NCBI GenBank assembly: GCA_019914995.1
Contig: CM034138.1
Span: 1,550,001 to 1,614,000, forward strand
Source: Acanthochlamys bracteata
Lineage: Eukaryota > Streptophyta > Magnoliopsida > Pandanales > Velloziaceae
Direction: 5' to 3'
Length of the DNA: 64,000 nucleotides
Position numbers and translations under genes: made by a program. Below the pieces are notes generated by a model. The model saw only the letters and a program-made list of their open reading frames with translations, was not told where the DNA came from and searched no databases. Shown here one piece after another: positions 23,808 through 36,100 of the stretch (positions within the stretch are counted from its first letter, which is position 1; every line of letters begins with the position of its first letter).

Positions 23808-25170
23808 GAAATTGATAACCCAAAGGGTTTCAAACTTGAGTTTTTCTTTGATACAAACCCACACTTCAAAAATTCGGTGCTCACCAGAACGTATCGCATG
23901 GTTGAGGAAGATGAGACTATTCTAGAGAGAGCGATAGGGTAATTGAATCTTGTAGTAGTTGATGAACTTCTAACATTTCAATGCTACTTAAAAACCCTTC
24001 TTTCTTGTTGATAGGACGAAAATTGAGTGGTACCAAGTGAAGTGCCTGACTTAAAAGGTCCTGAAGAAGAAGAAGCCCAAAAAAGGAGCAAAGAATAGCA
24101 AACCCATTACCAAAACTGAAATTTGTGAGAGCTTCTTCAATTTCTTTAATCCACCACAAGTGCCTGAGGAAGATGAAGGTGATGTTTGAGAGTGATTTTC
24201 AACTCATTTTCATTATAATTTTGTTTTTATAATTTTTAATAAATTTTATATAGAATTTGTTAAAAATTATTTTTTAATTATTTTACATAAAAAATAGAAT
24301 TTATTTTTAAACAATTTTTAAAATATTTTTCATTCTATGAAATTTTTTATTTTTGGAGCACTTCCAAACATTTCTAAAAAATTTGATGAAGATAGTGTAA
24401 GTTGCTTTGTACATCAAAAAGCTACTACTGGTCTATACATGGAGGCGCATAAAAGAACTTTTAAATTTGGAACTTAATAGTCTATCTTCACTTTTGGTTG
24501 AGGCAGGCTGAGGAGCTAAGAAAATTAGATGGAGCAAGATTATGATATTGGGCGAGCCTTGTTATTGTTTGATTTCTAGTTTGGATTTGAACCGTACTAC
24601 TTGGAATTTCCTTTTTTTATTCATCTGGCCATTTCTTTATACTTTGTTATTTCTAGAAGCTCTTCTAGTGAATATGCTTGATCCTAGTGTTGGCATGAGA
24701 CATCTCATACGAGATTCTTATTTATACTCCACCTTTACTAGATCTACCATCCGTGACTAAATTATTCCACATGCTGTTTCTTGGTTCACGGGTGACGCTG
24801 CATAAGATGAATTTGTGTTTGGAGAAAGATGAGGACGAAGATGAAGCAGAAGACGATGAAGAAGAGGACGAGGAAGATGATGAAGAGGAGAAAATTGAGA
24901 CCAAGAGCAAGGTATTATTTCTAGAGTTTTGCATGTCGTTACTAATTCGTGATTGATTGCTGGGTGATAATAACATTGGGTACTCTTTGGTTGTGTTGGT
25001 TACAGACTACAAGCCGGCAGAATAGAGTGGCTTTTCATTTCTGGTTTTGGGCTGATTCTTAAAACTCTGCAAAAAATGAATTTTCTTGTTTTTAACTGCA
25101 GAAGAATGGTGGAGCCGTTGCTAAGGAAGGTCAGAACTTAGAGCGGCCTCCCGAATGCAAGAAACAGTAA
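23808..25170 (+). pseudogene. Nucleosome assembly protein 1 (NAP1) pseudogene, C-terminal half
   Basis: NAP1 proteins are histone H2A-H2B chaperones. The copy begins inside the domain at 23808 ([20 protein letters not shown]) and keeps an intron at 23939-24014. The next exon has TKIEWYQVKCLT, TAA at 24052-24054, then [15 protein letters not shown] and [13 protein letters not shown]. At 24507-24551 AEELRKL shifts by one base before MEQDYDIG. At 24743 STIRD is followed by TAA (24758-24760), then IIPHAVSWFTG and TAA (24803-24805). The acidic tract follows near 24826-24890 and the terminal exon ends LERPPECKKQ at 25170. The end CKKQ resembles the C-terminal prenylation-type CKQQ of plant NAP1. 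Retained introns show an unprocessed duplicate. A family-B AT-rich block sits in one intron at 24195-24375. Confidence 0.88.
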
Positions 25171-25814
25171 TATTTTGTATGTTAACAGGTGGTCGTTCAA
25201 GCCGGCAGGCCTGTGGCTTATGGTTGTCCTGGGAAGTTATTACATATGAGGATTGGCGCACTATCAGTAGCTCGATTTTTTAGGACGATTTGTTTGAGTT
25301 GAAGAAAGGAGAAGCTGAAAGTGGGAGAATTGGTGCAGTTATATAAGGGTTTTGTAGCCAAAAATTATATGAAGTTGGCTTTCAGTCATTTCAGCTCCTT
25401 ATGTGATTTTGATGTAGATCTGGTCATCTATTACGCGGACTGTTTGTTTGCACTGTTACCACACACGTTACACGTTCCTTACTCTTGTCATGTGTACTTT
25501 CGTACCAATTATTTCACTCAAACTTCTCTGTGCGCAGTAGCCTATTACTTGTAAAAAGTTCTTAAGAGCACGGGTATTTTAAGTGCGCAGCAGTATTTAA
25601 ATTGTTTCGCTTGTCAAACACGGTAACCCATAATCAGCAATGTTCACTTAATAATACCAGTTCACCGGTTTGGTGAAACAAAAGCTCAAACTAGTTCCAT
25701 GTCTGGAGCACACTGCCAGTGACAGTAGATTGCCAGAGCATCTACAGATAGCACCACTGGTACATTTGCTGGATGACGGTTTTGTATTTCAAGTCTCTCC
25801 TGGCATATTTATTA
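25171..25814. other. Convergent 3' flanks
   Basis: This lies between the NAP1 pseudogene and the stop of the minus-strand hydrolase gene, so it should hold the 3' UTR of the latter. I see no coding content; short frames at 25321-25554 and 25670-25879 are unsupported. Confidence 0.5.
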
Positions 25815-28800
25815 TTATGGTTCTTGAGCTGATTTCAAGAAATCCAACACGGCTGAAGCCAACTCACCCTGGTGCTTAGTATAGCCATGATCTGCACCTT
25901 CAATAGTATGCAGCTTATGATTTGGTATAATTTTGTCAAACTCAAAAGCGTCTCCTACTGGTATTATATCATCTGATGTACCATGAACTGTGAATACCCT
26001 GCATATAATGATAAGATTGTCATGTCATCTTTTGCAAGTATCAAGCAAACCACGGCTTTCAGTTAACATGTATATCACATAGTATCTTCTCAAAAATATA
26101 GCATGTAGTATAGTACAAGCATCATAAAGAGCATCATGGCTTTACTAAGAACTAAACGCAGACGTAGTCACTAATGTGACATACAATGAATAATGCATAA
26201 TATCACATGATTGAATACACAAGCATTTATTAAATCATCAAATTCAGTCAGTCATATAAGCCTTTCATTAACAGTTTGACGGGAAGAAGAATGCAGGTTA
26301 TCAGTAATTATGAAATTTATTAGTTTGTAATAATGATAATATTGCATCTAGAATGAGCAAGTTGCATGAGAAAATCTTAAGAAAGAAGAGCGTCCTAACC
26401 TGCAGCTCTCATCAATCAATAAGCAAGCCGCACGCATATCTGTGTTCAGGCGGTCCATTAAACTTTCTTTCATTACCCAAAACTGAACATTACCTGTAAT
26501 ACAACTTCAAAAAAGCTTTCTTGAGCTTCTTCAATCCCAGTGTATGAAAAATGTAATAAGACAAAAAAAATACTTAACTAAGAATGAGGTTCACAATGAC
26601 AAAGATCACCTGCTTTATCCTTCACTTCAAGATAGCCATCCTTCTCAACTCTTTCCAGGAAGTCCTGCCCAAGCCATTCCACAATCCCTTTTTCCAAGTC
26701 AAAGCGACCAGAAACATTGATAACTGCAGGAACATCGTGATATAATGAGGCATATAGGAGCACCACATCTCCTCCTGTCAATAACTATTCAGTTATAATA
26801 TGCCTGGAAATGTGAAATAAGATCTTCATATGAGGGAGAAGACCATGTAACTCTTAAATCGCACCTAAGTTCACAGAAATGAACAGAGAGATCATCTATA
26901 AAATGCCTCATGTCAGAACATCTAAAAGTATTTCTAGACATTTGTGCGATTCTGGTTTATTTTTCCTCAAAGAAGCTTGCATATTAGTTAGGAACCTACT
27001 ATTTGCTTAAAATCACCCTATATGTTGGGTTGGGCTTCAAGTCAATTCAGCATTTGTTATTGGCACTGTCAAGTTATACTCTACTAATCAACAATTCTTT
27101 TTTATTATCCACATATTCTTGTCCATACAGAATTCAAAAATATCCATGGACCATGGTTATCAAAATCCCAATTTAAGTCATAAAATCTTACGATTTTACA
27201 ATTTTACATCAACAAAATGATCTTATTTCACACAAAATCGCATTTTTTTGGTAAGATTGTAGTAAGATCGGGATTTAACCGTATGATTGTTAAGATTGTT
27301 AAAATTGTTATGATCTCAGATTTTAGAATTTTTTGTAATTGAGAGGGTTCTTCTATAAAAGTTTACAATTACATCTATTTAGAGGGTTTTTAAAAAAAAT
27401 TTTAAAGAGTTTTCTGTTAAATTTAGAGGGGTCCTCTATAATATTTTATTTAAATTTTAAGATGTATTAAGAAAAAATTCTAAAGTTATTAAAAGATTGT
27501 CATAAATATTATCTAAATTCTTATAGTACGATCTAACTTAAAACCCTATTTTACGATCCTATTTAAAACAGTTAAATGGAACGATCCTATCTAAAGTCGC
27601 AATTTTGACAAGCTTGAACTATCTAATACATCCTTCATAAAAGGGGATAGAAGAAGAGAACATATTCATTGAGTATGAAAATGAATGAAGAGCAAAGAAC
27701 TAGAAGGCTAACTATCTAAAAATATTACTAAAGATTCTGCCTTAATATAATAGAGAAGTGCATGTAACCTCCATGTTAAACTAGTTCACATGCAGAACAA
27801 GATTACTGCAATTTGCACATATATCATATACACAAGTTAAACATATCCAAAGCATTTGCACATTGAGCTTCTAAAGCTACAGCCATGATAGTATAGGTCT
27901 ATATAGATCACTCCACATTCTTTTGTGCATGCTCATACATATAATTGTAGCCTGGATGTCTAGATATAAACAATTGCATGCAAGGGTATATTCCTATCAT
28001 TTTCCCAAGATTGCAGATGTTGAGACAACACTTCAAAGCCAATAAAAGCTTTGAAAATAAATTTACAGTACTCAATCCCGATGCCTGAAGAACTTTAGTA
28101 AGGGTCTTCTACCTTTACTATGTCCAAGGATAGCACTAGTTTCGTATCCTTTCTCAGTCAAATACTGGATTACAGAGTGCAGATCATCAGCTTCTCTCCT
28201 ATAGTTGCCGTACTCAAATGTACCTTCACTTACTCTAGAAAAGTTAAACACTTTGCATCAGACCTCTATCTACTATATGATGATTTCAATTTTATTTGTA
28301 ATTAGTATTGCATCAGACTTGTATCTACATATAATTGAATGGTTACCTTCACTTTATCTACTTGTGACACATCACAGACACATAATCTAAAAAGAGATAG
28401 CATCAATTAGTCAGAAAATATTTGCAACCTACTTATACATACTGAAGGGCCTGTTTCAATAGTGAAGAAACTGTAATAACCAAACTAACCTGTGATCAAG
28501 AAATGGTCTATAGTCATATCATGGTTCAAGCTTACACTTCAGTTTGAAGAGACTGAATATGAGTTTCCCACGTGAAGGTAGGTAACATTTTACTAATATC
28601 AGCATACAGACAAGTAGAGAACATAAAACAAGAGATTCTGCACACCATGTTCCTAAACCAGTTCTTAGATATAAACAAGAGAGACAATGAAAGCATTTTT
28701 GGATTAGTTTCATGCAGTATCCGCAAAGGTGACTGTTGCTGAGATCTCAAAAGTTATAACATTTGAAGAGACAAATAAGGACCTTGAAGGAAGTAGCCAT

Positions 28801-29865
28801 CTACTAGCACGAGCAAAAGGAAAGAAGAAGTGCTATAATTTCCTATACCTTTTCCGTCTTTTAGTTATTTTCCTATCGACTTCAATCAGGTAAGAAGTCT
28901 ATTAGACATTCTTCAAGGAAAAGCCTTACCCACAAAAAACAAAAGTATAATTTTAGGGATATTGTACCAAATAAACTCAAAAGTTGATACCAATGTCACT
29001 CCAGACTTAGTTATAGACGATTACCCATTTCCAGTGAAATCAAAACTGACGGCACTTATCCCATGAGATGTCAAGGCAGATCTCAGATTAAGGATGGTAC
29101 TATCATCCTGCAATCAGGAAATATTTATATCAGCCAAAGCCATGTGGCCAATGTTACAATCCAAATGCCCTTTTCATGTTTAATCTTACAATTTATACAT
29201 TTTACTATAGATAAAGTATATAAACATGAATTATACTCATGCTCTTTTAGAACTGTCGTATATTCCGCTTCAGAAATCCCTAGCGGGAAGGCTACAAATT
29301 TTATTTAAAAGAAAATTTTGATAGATGAGCAATCAGTTCAGGCACAAACCAACATTCACCTTTGATGACCGAAATCCATGACATAATATCACCACCTTCT
29401 TCGAACCTGCGTCCTCAATCACACCAAAAAGCTTCTCCCCGTGCTTGTTCGTCACAACAAAATTTTCGACTGAAGCTTCTAATCACATAGGATAGCGAAT
29501 ATATCACCATCACAAGCAATGCAATAATCACCATCAGAAACAACGCAGACACAGAAGATATACTCACGGTTAACAAAACCATAAAATCAACTACCACCAA
29601 ATACTACAAGAAGCTTAAGAAAGCACGCTATCAACCAATAATTCTCACCCATTCTCCTAGATTGACGTGATCTGATTGCTGAGCGAGACGCTTCGGAGCG
29701 CTTCGAGAACGAAACGATCACGCAGTGATTGATCGCGCGAACACTTGACCACTCTGCTGCTGCTTTTCCCGGAAATGGATTCACGGCGATCGCCGAAGTC
29801 GGAATTAAACAGGAAGGATCCTTTATTCCTGGCTGTAGATAAAACACTGAACTTACCAATAACAT
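25815..29865 (-). CDS. Alpha/beta hydrolase (serine aminopeptidase S33-like), putative plastid form
   Basis: Seven minus-strand exons, 29865-29649, 29478-29360, 29107-29025, 28234-28113, 26774-26610, 26493-26400 and 25998-25815, join in frame to 327 residues. After about 72 N-terminal residues rich in Ser and Arg (MLLVSSVFYLQPG...), the fold begins VENFVVTNKHGEKLFG. The oxyanion-side motif is VVILCHGFRSSK. The nucleophile elbow GHSKGG places Ser at about residue 179. The acid is in VFTVHGTSDDIIPV (Asp 276 or 277) and the His in GADHGYTKH (about 304). It resembles plant proteins annotated as esterase/lipase/thioesterase-like; the substrate is unknown. The N-terminal extension looks like a transit peptide, but initiation at the later Met (MEASVEN) would give a cytosolic form. 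Intron 4 contains a MITE. It shares its upstream region with the BGAL17-like gene. Confidence 0.88.
27154..27614. mobile_element. MITE-like element in an intron of the hydrolase gene
   Basis: The left end TGGTTATCAAAATCCCAAT and the right end, read on the other strand as AGCTTGTCAAAATTGCGAC, form imperfect inverted repeats of about 25 bp. The interior is AT-rich, contains repeated TTAAGATTGTTAAAATTG-like words, and has no coding frame. Target duplications could not be fixed by eye. The element lies wholly inside the intron between 26774 and 28113, so it should be spliced out. Confidence 0.6.
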
Positions 29866-30184
29866 CTCTGTTCCCGAAGAAAAAGCTAGCAAGGGAATAG
29901 GAATCCGGCGCCGATTATTACAGCCCATTGTACTAATGGGCTGAACGACAAACATTAATGCAAATAGGTGAGGGCCACAATGGGCCTGCTAATGGCCCAT
30001 TTATATCCCACCGGTTGGTAGCGGAAATTTTGTTTTTCTTTTCGTTTAATTTCGTTTTTATAATACCGGTGTCACTTATTATCGAAACGCGTTGGTTGTA
30101 CGCAATTTCAAAATCCAAACACAAAAAGAAGAGATCAACTGATTGGTAGTGATCTCTCTCTGTTGAATTGATTGAAGCCAGCGT
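29866..30184. promoter_or_regulatory. Shared head-to-head promoter with four site II motifs
   Basis: Only 319 bp separate the start codons of the minus-strand hydrolase and the plus-strand BGAL17-like gene. Within it are four TGGGC(C/T) site II elements: AGCCCATT at 29922-29929, AATGGGCT at 29935-29942, AATGGGCC at 29979-29986 and GGCCCATT at 29994-30001. Site II motifs bind TCP factors and are common in divergent plant promoters. A TATA-like TTTATATCC follows the last one. Confidence 0.7.
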
Positions 30185-33100
30185 ATGAGGAAGGTTTTGA
30201 TCGGTAGCAGCAGCAACAGTAGCAGCAGAAGCAGGAGAAGGATTTGGAAGCGTTTGATGGCGTGGTGGAGAATAATCTTTCGGATCTTTGTCGTACTCGT
30301 AGCAACTGCTTCTATTGCCGCTTTCACGCTGGCAACCTCCATCTCTTCTTCCGATTCTGCACCTCGCCTCCATGATTTAAAGGTAATTTGTTTGAACCAG
30401 CTTTAGAATTCTGTCTTAAATTTGGATTCGAGTGTGTTAGTGTGAAGTTGATGGAGCTGCATTAACTGCTGTAACTCAAAGTTATTGAACTGGTATAGTC
30501 TCGGCTTGCTTCATAGTCGACACATTGTTATGGTGGAAAGCAAGTAGCTGGTACATGGTAGGTACTGTTCATCCACTATGAAGCAAGTTGTTCCGTGTAG
30601 AAACTGGTAATAAGCTAAATATTGGTTTTTTTAATCAACTATCCAATGTTAATTGTATAAAAGAGGGGTTTTTTGAAACTATTTTGTAGCTTAACCTCAG
30701 TCTTTCTTTGTTGTGTGTGCATGTATTTTGCTATGATTCATTGAAGGTGAATTGCTAATGTCAACAGTGCATTTTATGTTAGAATAGACACGATCACGAG
30801 GGTTCTGGATAGAAGATGACATGTTCTGGAAAGATGGGCATCCATTTCAGATTATCGGTGGTGATGTGCACTATTTTCGCATTGTACCTCAGGTACTTTC
30901 TCTATGATGAACAACGCAGGCCTACCACCATAAGCATGTTCAATTTCTCTTTCTTCGTAATACATATTTTTTAGATGGCACTTGCTTGAGAACTTGTCCA
31001 TTAACTAAAATAAGCTGAGTATTTTGTGGGTCCACCATTATTGCACTACGTCATCTATTGTTCCACTATCTGCTATTGCAAGTTCTTCTTGCTTAGGCTT
31101 GCCAATTTGAAGCTCCCATATCTTCTGAACTGAAATAAAGATTGCAACTTGAGCTAGTTCTGTTGCAAATGCTTCGGGTTTATTTATTCACTCTTTCAAG
31201 AAAGAAAGTTACCTCTTCACTTGCAGTAGGGAAACATCAAAGACAGCAGTGATAACGGTTTATACCTTTATATATAATGTTCAAGTACTTAGAAATCTTC
31301 TGTTGATAATGGAGACAATATACCAGTCATAATTCTTAATGCAGTATTGTGCCTTTTTACTTGGACTACCCATAATTTCATAGTCATCTCTTTGATGCTT
31401 CGAGGTCACATCCTGAATTTATATGATAAACTTTTGAAACTTTTTCTTTCTTTTATTGCTTATTTGCAGTAAAATGTATATGCATGCAGTACTGGAAGGA
31501 TAGGCTCTTAAGAGCAAAGGGCTTGGGGTTGAACACAATTCAAACTTATGTCCCATGGAACTTGCATGAACCATTGCCGCAGAAATGGGATTTTGATGAA
31601 TTTGCAAATGTCGAATCTTATCTGAGGGTTGCTCAGAAGCTAGGTCTTTTAATCATGCTTCGTGTAGGGCCATACATTTGTGGAGGTTAGTATGCCCAAA
31701 AGACCTCTCTCTCTCTCTCTCCCTCACTTATTAACACTAAGGAGACCCTTTGTGGAGGTTAGTAGGTACAGAAGGATTCCCTCATTTTTAGGATTTTTAA
31801 TTAACACTAATACAGGATTTAATAGCAGAATGGGACCTTGGAGGCTTTCCTGCTTGGCTGCTTGCTATAGAACCACCTCTCAAACTGAGATCATCTGATC
31901 CTCCGTTCCTCCAGCTGGTATGTTCTTTACTTGTCAATTAGCTCAGTGAAATTAGTAATAACTTCTCTAGGTATGTTATCTGATGTAAAAACTTTTGATG
32001 TATCATTTGTATCTTGTGGTAACTTACTTATCTGACACTTGTATACAAACATCAGCTCGCTGAAAGTGAGTTGATTTGGTCGACATTGCTTCCTTCTGCT
32101 TTCTTTCTTCAGATTATAGAGAATGATAAAGTCATCTCTAGTCAAATATTGTGGTAAAGTGATATTCTGAGTCAAGTTTGTAGATTTATAATTTCAACCT
32201 GCTAAAATTATTCTTCTTGTAATTCCTCTGTAATACATGTATTTGGGTTTGTTCATACTTTACGTTAATTACTGTATAGTTTTTGTAGGTAGCAGTCTAG
32301 TCGATTGGTTTTACTAGTGCACAAGTTTGCAGGTGGAAAGGTGGTGGCAGGTTCTACTCCCTAAAATAAAACCTATGTTATATGCAAATGGAGGCCCTGT
32401 TATAATGATACAGGTATGTAGGTAGGCCTTTTGCCGTCCTTTCCATTCAGTATTAATTGATGTTAAACAAACTGAATTTACTACATACCTTATCAGGAGC
32501 AAGCATTCTATTATGGATAATCTTATACATATGTGCAGATTGAAAATGAATTTGGTTCATACGGAGATGACAAAACTTATCTTCATCACCTTGTGGATTT
32601 GGCTAGAAGACTCCTTGGGGATGATGTAATCTTGTATGAAAGTTTATCCTTTTCCTCATTTAGGTCCATGATGAAATTGGATTTTCATTCCCAAACTCTA
32701 GTTTGGAACATGTCCATCTACTATCTTGACAATTAAAAAACAGATTAAGGCTTTAGTTTTGACAATATAGTCACTGGCCCCTTTTTGTCCCTCCACCTTG
32801 TTGTTCTGCATTGGGAACTTTAAAGTTTGCAGATAATTCACTATGAACTTAATTCATTAACCAAAAGCAATTCCACCACAAGTGATGGAAACTGCTAGAA
32901 TTTATTATATCTACAAGTCAGATACCTTTAGAGAATGTAGCTTCATATGACTTGACATGTTTGAATATTATGTTCTTTTGCTTATTCATATGATGCAATC
33001 CACTGCATGGGTCAATGTGGTAATCCCCAATTTTTCACTTTAGCTCCAGTTGTTGAAGAGATATCTGTGTGTATATGCTTGGCAGGTATACTACAGATGG

Positions 33101-36100
33101 AGGTACCAGAGATACTTTAGAGCATGGGACCATTCAAGGGAGTGATGTATATGCAGGTAATGTTGTTGGTAAACTATTTTCAAATGCGTTAAAATAAATA
33201 TAGATTTTCTGTTTGATTTGACGTATACTATTTCTTTAGGATTTTGGGTAATATTTCGTAATCATATCCCACGTCACTGTGTTGCTACTTGCTTCTGCAT
33301 GCCTTATAGCTTTACAATTCAAAATGATTGTAAAAGACACAACTAAGCAAGCTAGCCTAATAAGTTCAAGAGACTTTCAATGTTGCGTTGGTCCCTGCAT
33401 GTTTTTTTCTCTATTCTCAATCTGTTTTCCACTTGAAGGAATATCAAGCACATAAATTTCTATCTGATGATTGTAGCTGTTGACTTCTCAACTGGTGAGG
33501 ATGCATGGTCTATATTTCAATTGCAAAAAAATTACAATGCACCAAGAAAATCCCCTCCACTGACAGCGTTAGTTCACTGCACCTTTAACTTCAAAGAATT
33601 GTTCTCTTCCCTTAGGAGTCTAAGGATATTTTTACCTTTTCAGGGAGTTCTATACTGGCTGGCTTACACATTGGGGTGAACAGGCTGCAACTACAGATGC
33701 CAGTTATACAGCAGCAGCCCTTGAGAAGATCTTGTCACGCAATGGGTCAGCTGTTCTTTATGTATGTGGACTGCTCCTGTGCCCTTCACAGAAGATATTT
33801 CCCTCTCTAATAACTTAACTTGGATTTATGTCTGCCTATTAGATGGCACATGGTGGAACCAATTTTGGATTTTTCAGCGGTGCTAATACTGGTACAGATG
33901 AGTCTGATTACAAAGCTGATCTTACTTCCTATGACTATGTATGTGGGCTGCATTAGACACGTGTTTCACTGGTCTTTTTATTTTAAATTAATGAGTGAAA
34001 TTTCATTGTAATCTAGGATGCTCCAATAAAGGAGTGGGGTAGTGTGGACAACCCAAAGTTTAAAGGTATGTTTAATCAAACCTGTTACGTAATTCTTGAC
34101 CTAGTTATAGTGCTCATCTTGCTGCATCTTATTTTCTTTATAATTCAAGAGAACTGATTCTCAGAAAACGTAGTTTCTAGACATACTTGCTGCATTTTTA
34201 TATAAGCAGCTTTTATGAAAATAAACTGTACATGGTTTTGTCGTATTCTTTCTCTAAACAAAGTCTGATCCAGAAATAAGCATAATGCTATGACATGACA
34301 AATTGGTTCTCTTATTTGCAACAGAACAGTATGGATTTGTCCCTGCTACATTTTTTTACAATTAATTTTGATAATACTGTTGATGTAATTTGTGCTCCAA
34401 AACAATCTGATGATGTAATTGATACTGTACCTGCATCATACCGTTTGGGGTTGCATGCCTCTGTGACCTTTGTGTGGGCAAAGGATTACCATCTCGTGTT
34501 TACCATCTTTAGGTCTAAGTTTCGCGATAAAATTGATGTCATGTTCAGAAATGCTTAAGTAGAGGCACACAGAGTCTGGTCCTCATTGATAATTCAACAG
34601 CCTAGTAGGAAGACAGAACCACTGGTGTTTGGCAGCATCTCTCATTGATTTATTGGAACCCCCTTCAAAGCTTTGAAGTAAGATAATGGTTTGTGCTATT
34701 TTGTTTATGCTAGGCGCACTTTACAATGGCATTTTCTGTTGGGTTTAAACTCTCACTACATTAGAATTCAATTGGATAGCTCTTGGATCAACTTATATAA
34801 GCTGAGTGAAATACCTGAGGATGGGTGGCTAGGGTATTCCCTAAAGGGACGTTATGTGGATCAAAACCTAGCAGTTACAATTCACTAAAAGAACACTTAT
34901 ATGATATTATATATTTTACTAAAAGATCTTTAAGTGTTTCTCTGCTTGGTCTTGTGAGACTCTACATGGGACTCTTTGTATTTGGCAACTAAGCAATACT
35001 TGAACTGTGATGTGATTCAGCACTGCAGAGTGTGATCAAGAAATATAGTAAGGTATCTCTTCCTCTACGACTACCTAATAGCAGAACAGCCTCATATGGA
35101 AACATCCATGTTAGCAAGATATCTTCTATATTTGAGGTCCTTGACAGTATCTGTGATCCTATTGGTGTGGCTGAAACTGAACAACCAATGGCAATGGAGT
35201 CTGCTGGACAGGTATAGCCTATCTGTGAAGAATGTCCCATTTTTTCTCCTTATCATGGAGGTTGAGGGTTTTGGTTTGTACTTTAAATATATTAATATTT
35301 CATAAAATTCTGTGTTCTTACATGTCATTGCATACCTTCCAGATGTTTGGATTCTCATTGTATATATCCCAGTTCTCAAGGAAGGAAAATGAGAGCATTC
35401 TTTCAATTTCAAAGGTTTGTTCTCCATGCCTGATCTACTTTATCTTTTCTTCTTCTTTTATATATTCCATTGGTTGGACACTTACCCCATGTTTTGTTTA
35501 TAATTTTGGTTGCATGATTATTATGAAAACAAATGACGGTTCTTAGTTCGTTATATATATAAATGCAGGTCCATGATAGAGCTCAAGTATTTGTTTCATG
35601 CACTTCAGATGATGGTCCAAGATATGTTGGCACCATAGAAAGATGGTCAAATAAAGCGATAATTATTCCTAAAATGGAATGTTCCTCAGATATCAGCCTT
35701 TTTATTCTGGTAAATTTATGCTTCATTCTGGCAGAAGTTTAGTTACTGATAGGAGAAGACAACACATCTCCTACTTCGCTTAAAATAAAACATTAATTAT
35801 CACTTTTTTTAGTTAATCTTTGCATCTTTTCTTTAGATGTGTCCTGATTCTAAATAAGGGTAGCAACAATAACTGTAACCTATGGAACAGAATGCTGCTG
35901 GATAAAATCTCTGCATCTTTATGTTTGACTTGCCAATTAGCGATCTGCATTTATAGTTATGTGTATAGAATTTGAATTGCATGCACTCTTCATTTCAACC
36001 CACACTATCTATTTCTTGATTAAGCAGAATCTGTGCGCTAAAACTGCAATGCTATATCCCTACTCTTGACTGGTCTGACTGTTCTACCACTGTCCAATTA

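Noticed and set aside
24722-24976. Poly-serine protein on the minus strand
   Set aside because: It is the antisense of the acidic Glu/Asp tract of the NAP1 pseudogene.
34295-34558. 87-residue frame in a BGAL17-like intron
   Set aside because: It is wholly inside the intron between 34065 and 35021; the flanking exons join in phase without it and no family is recognised.
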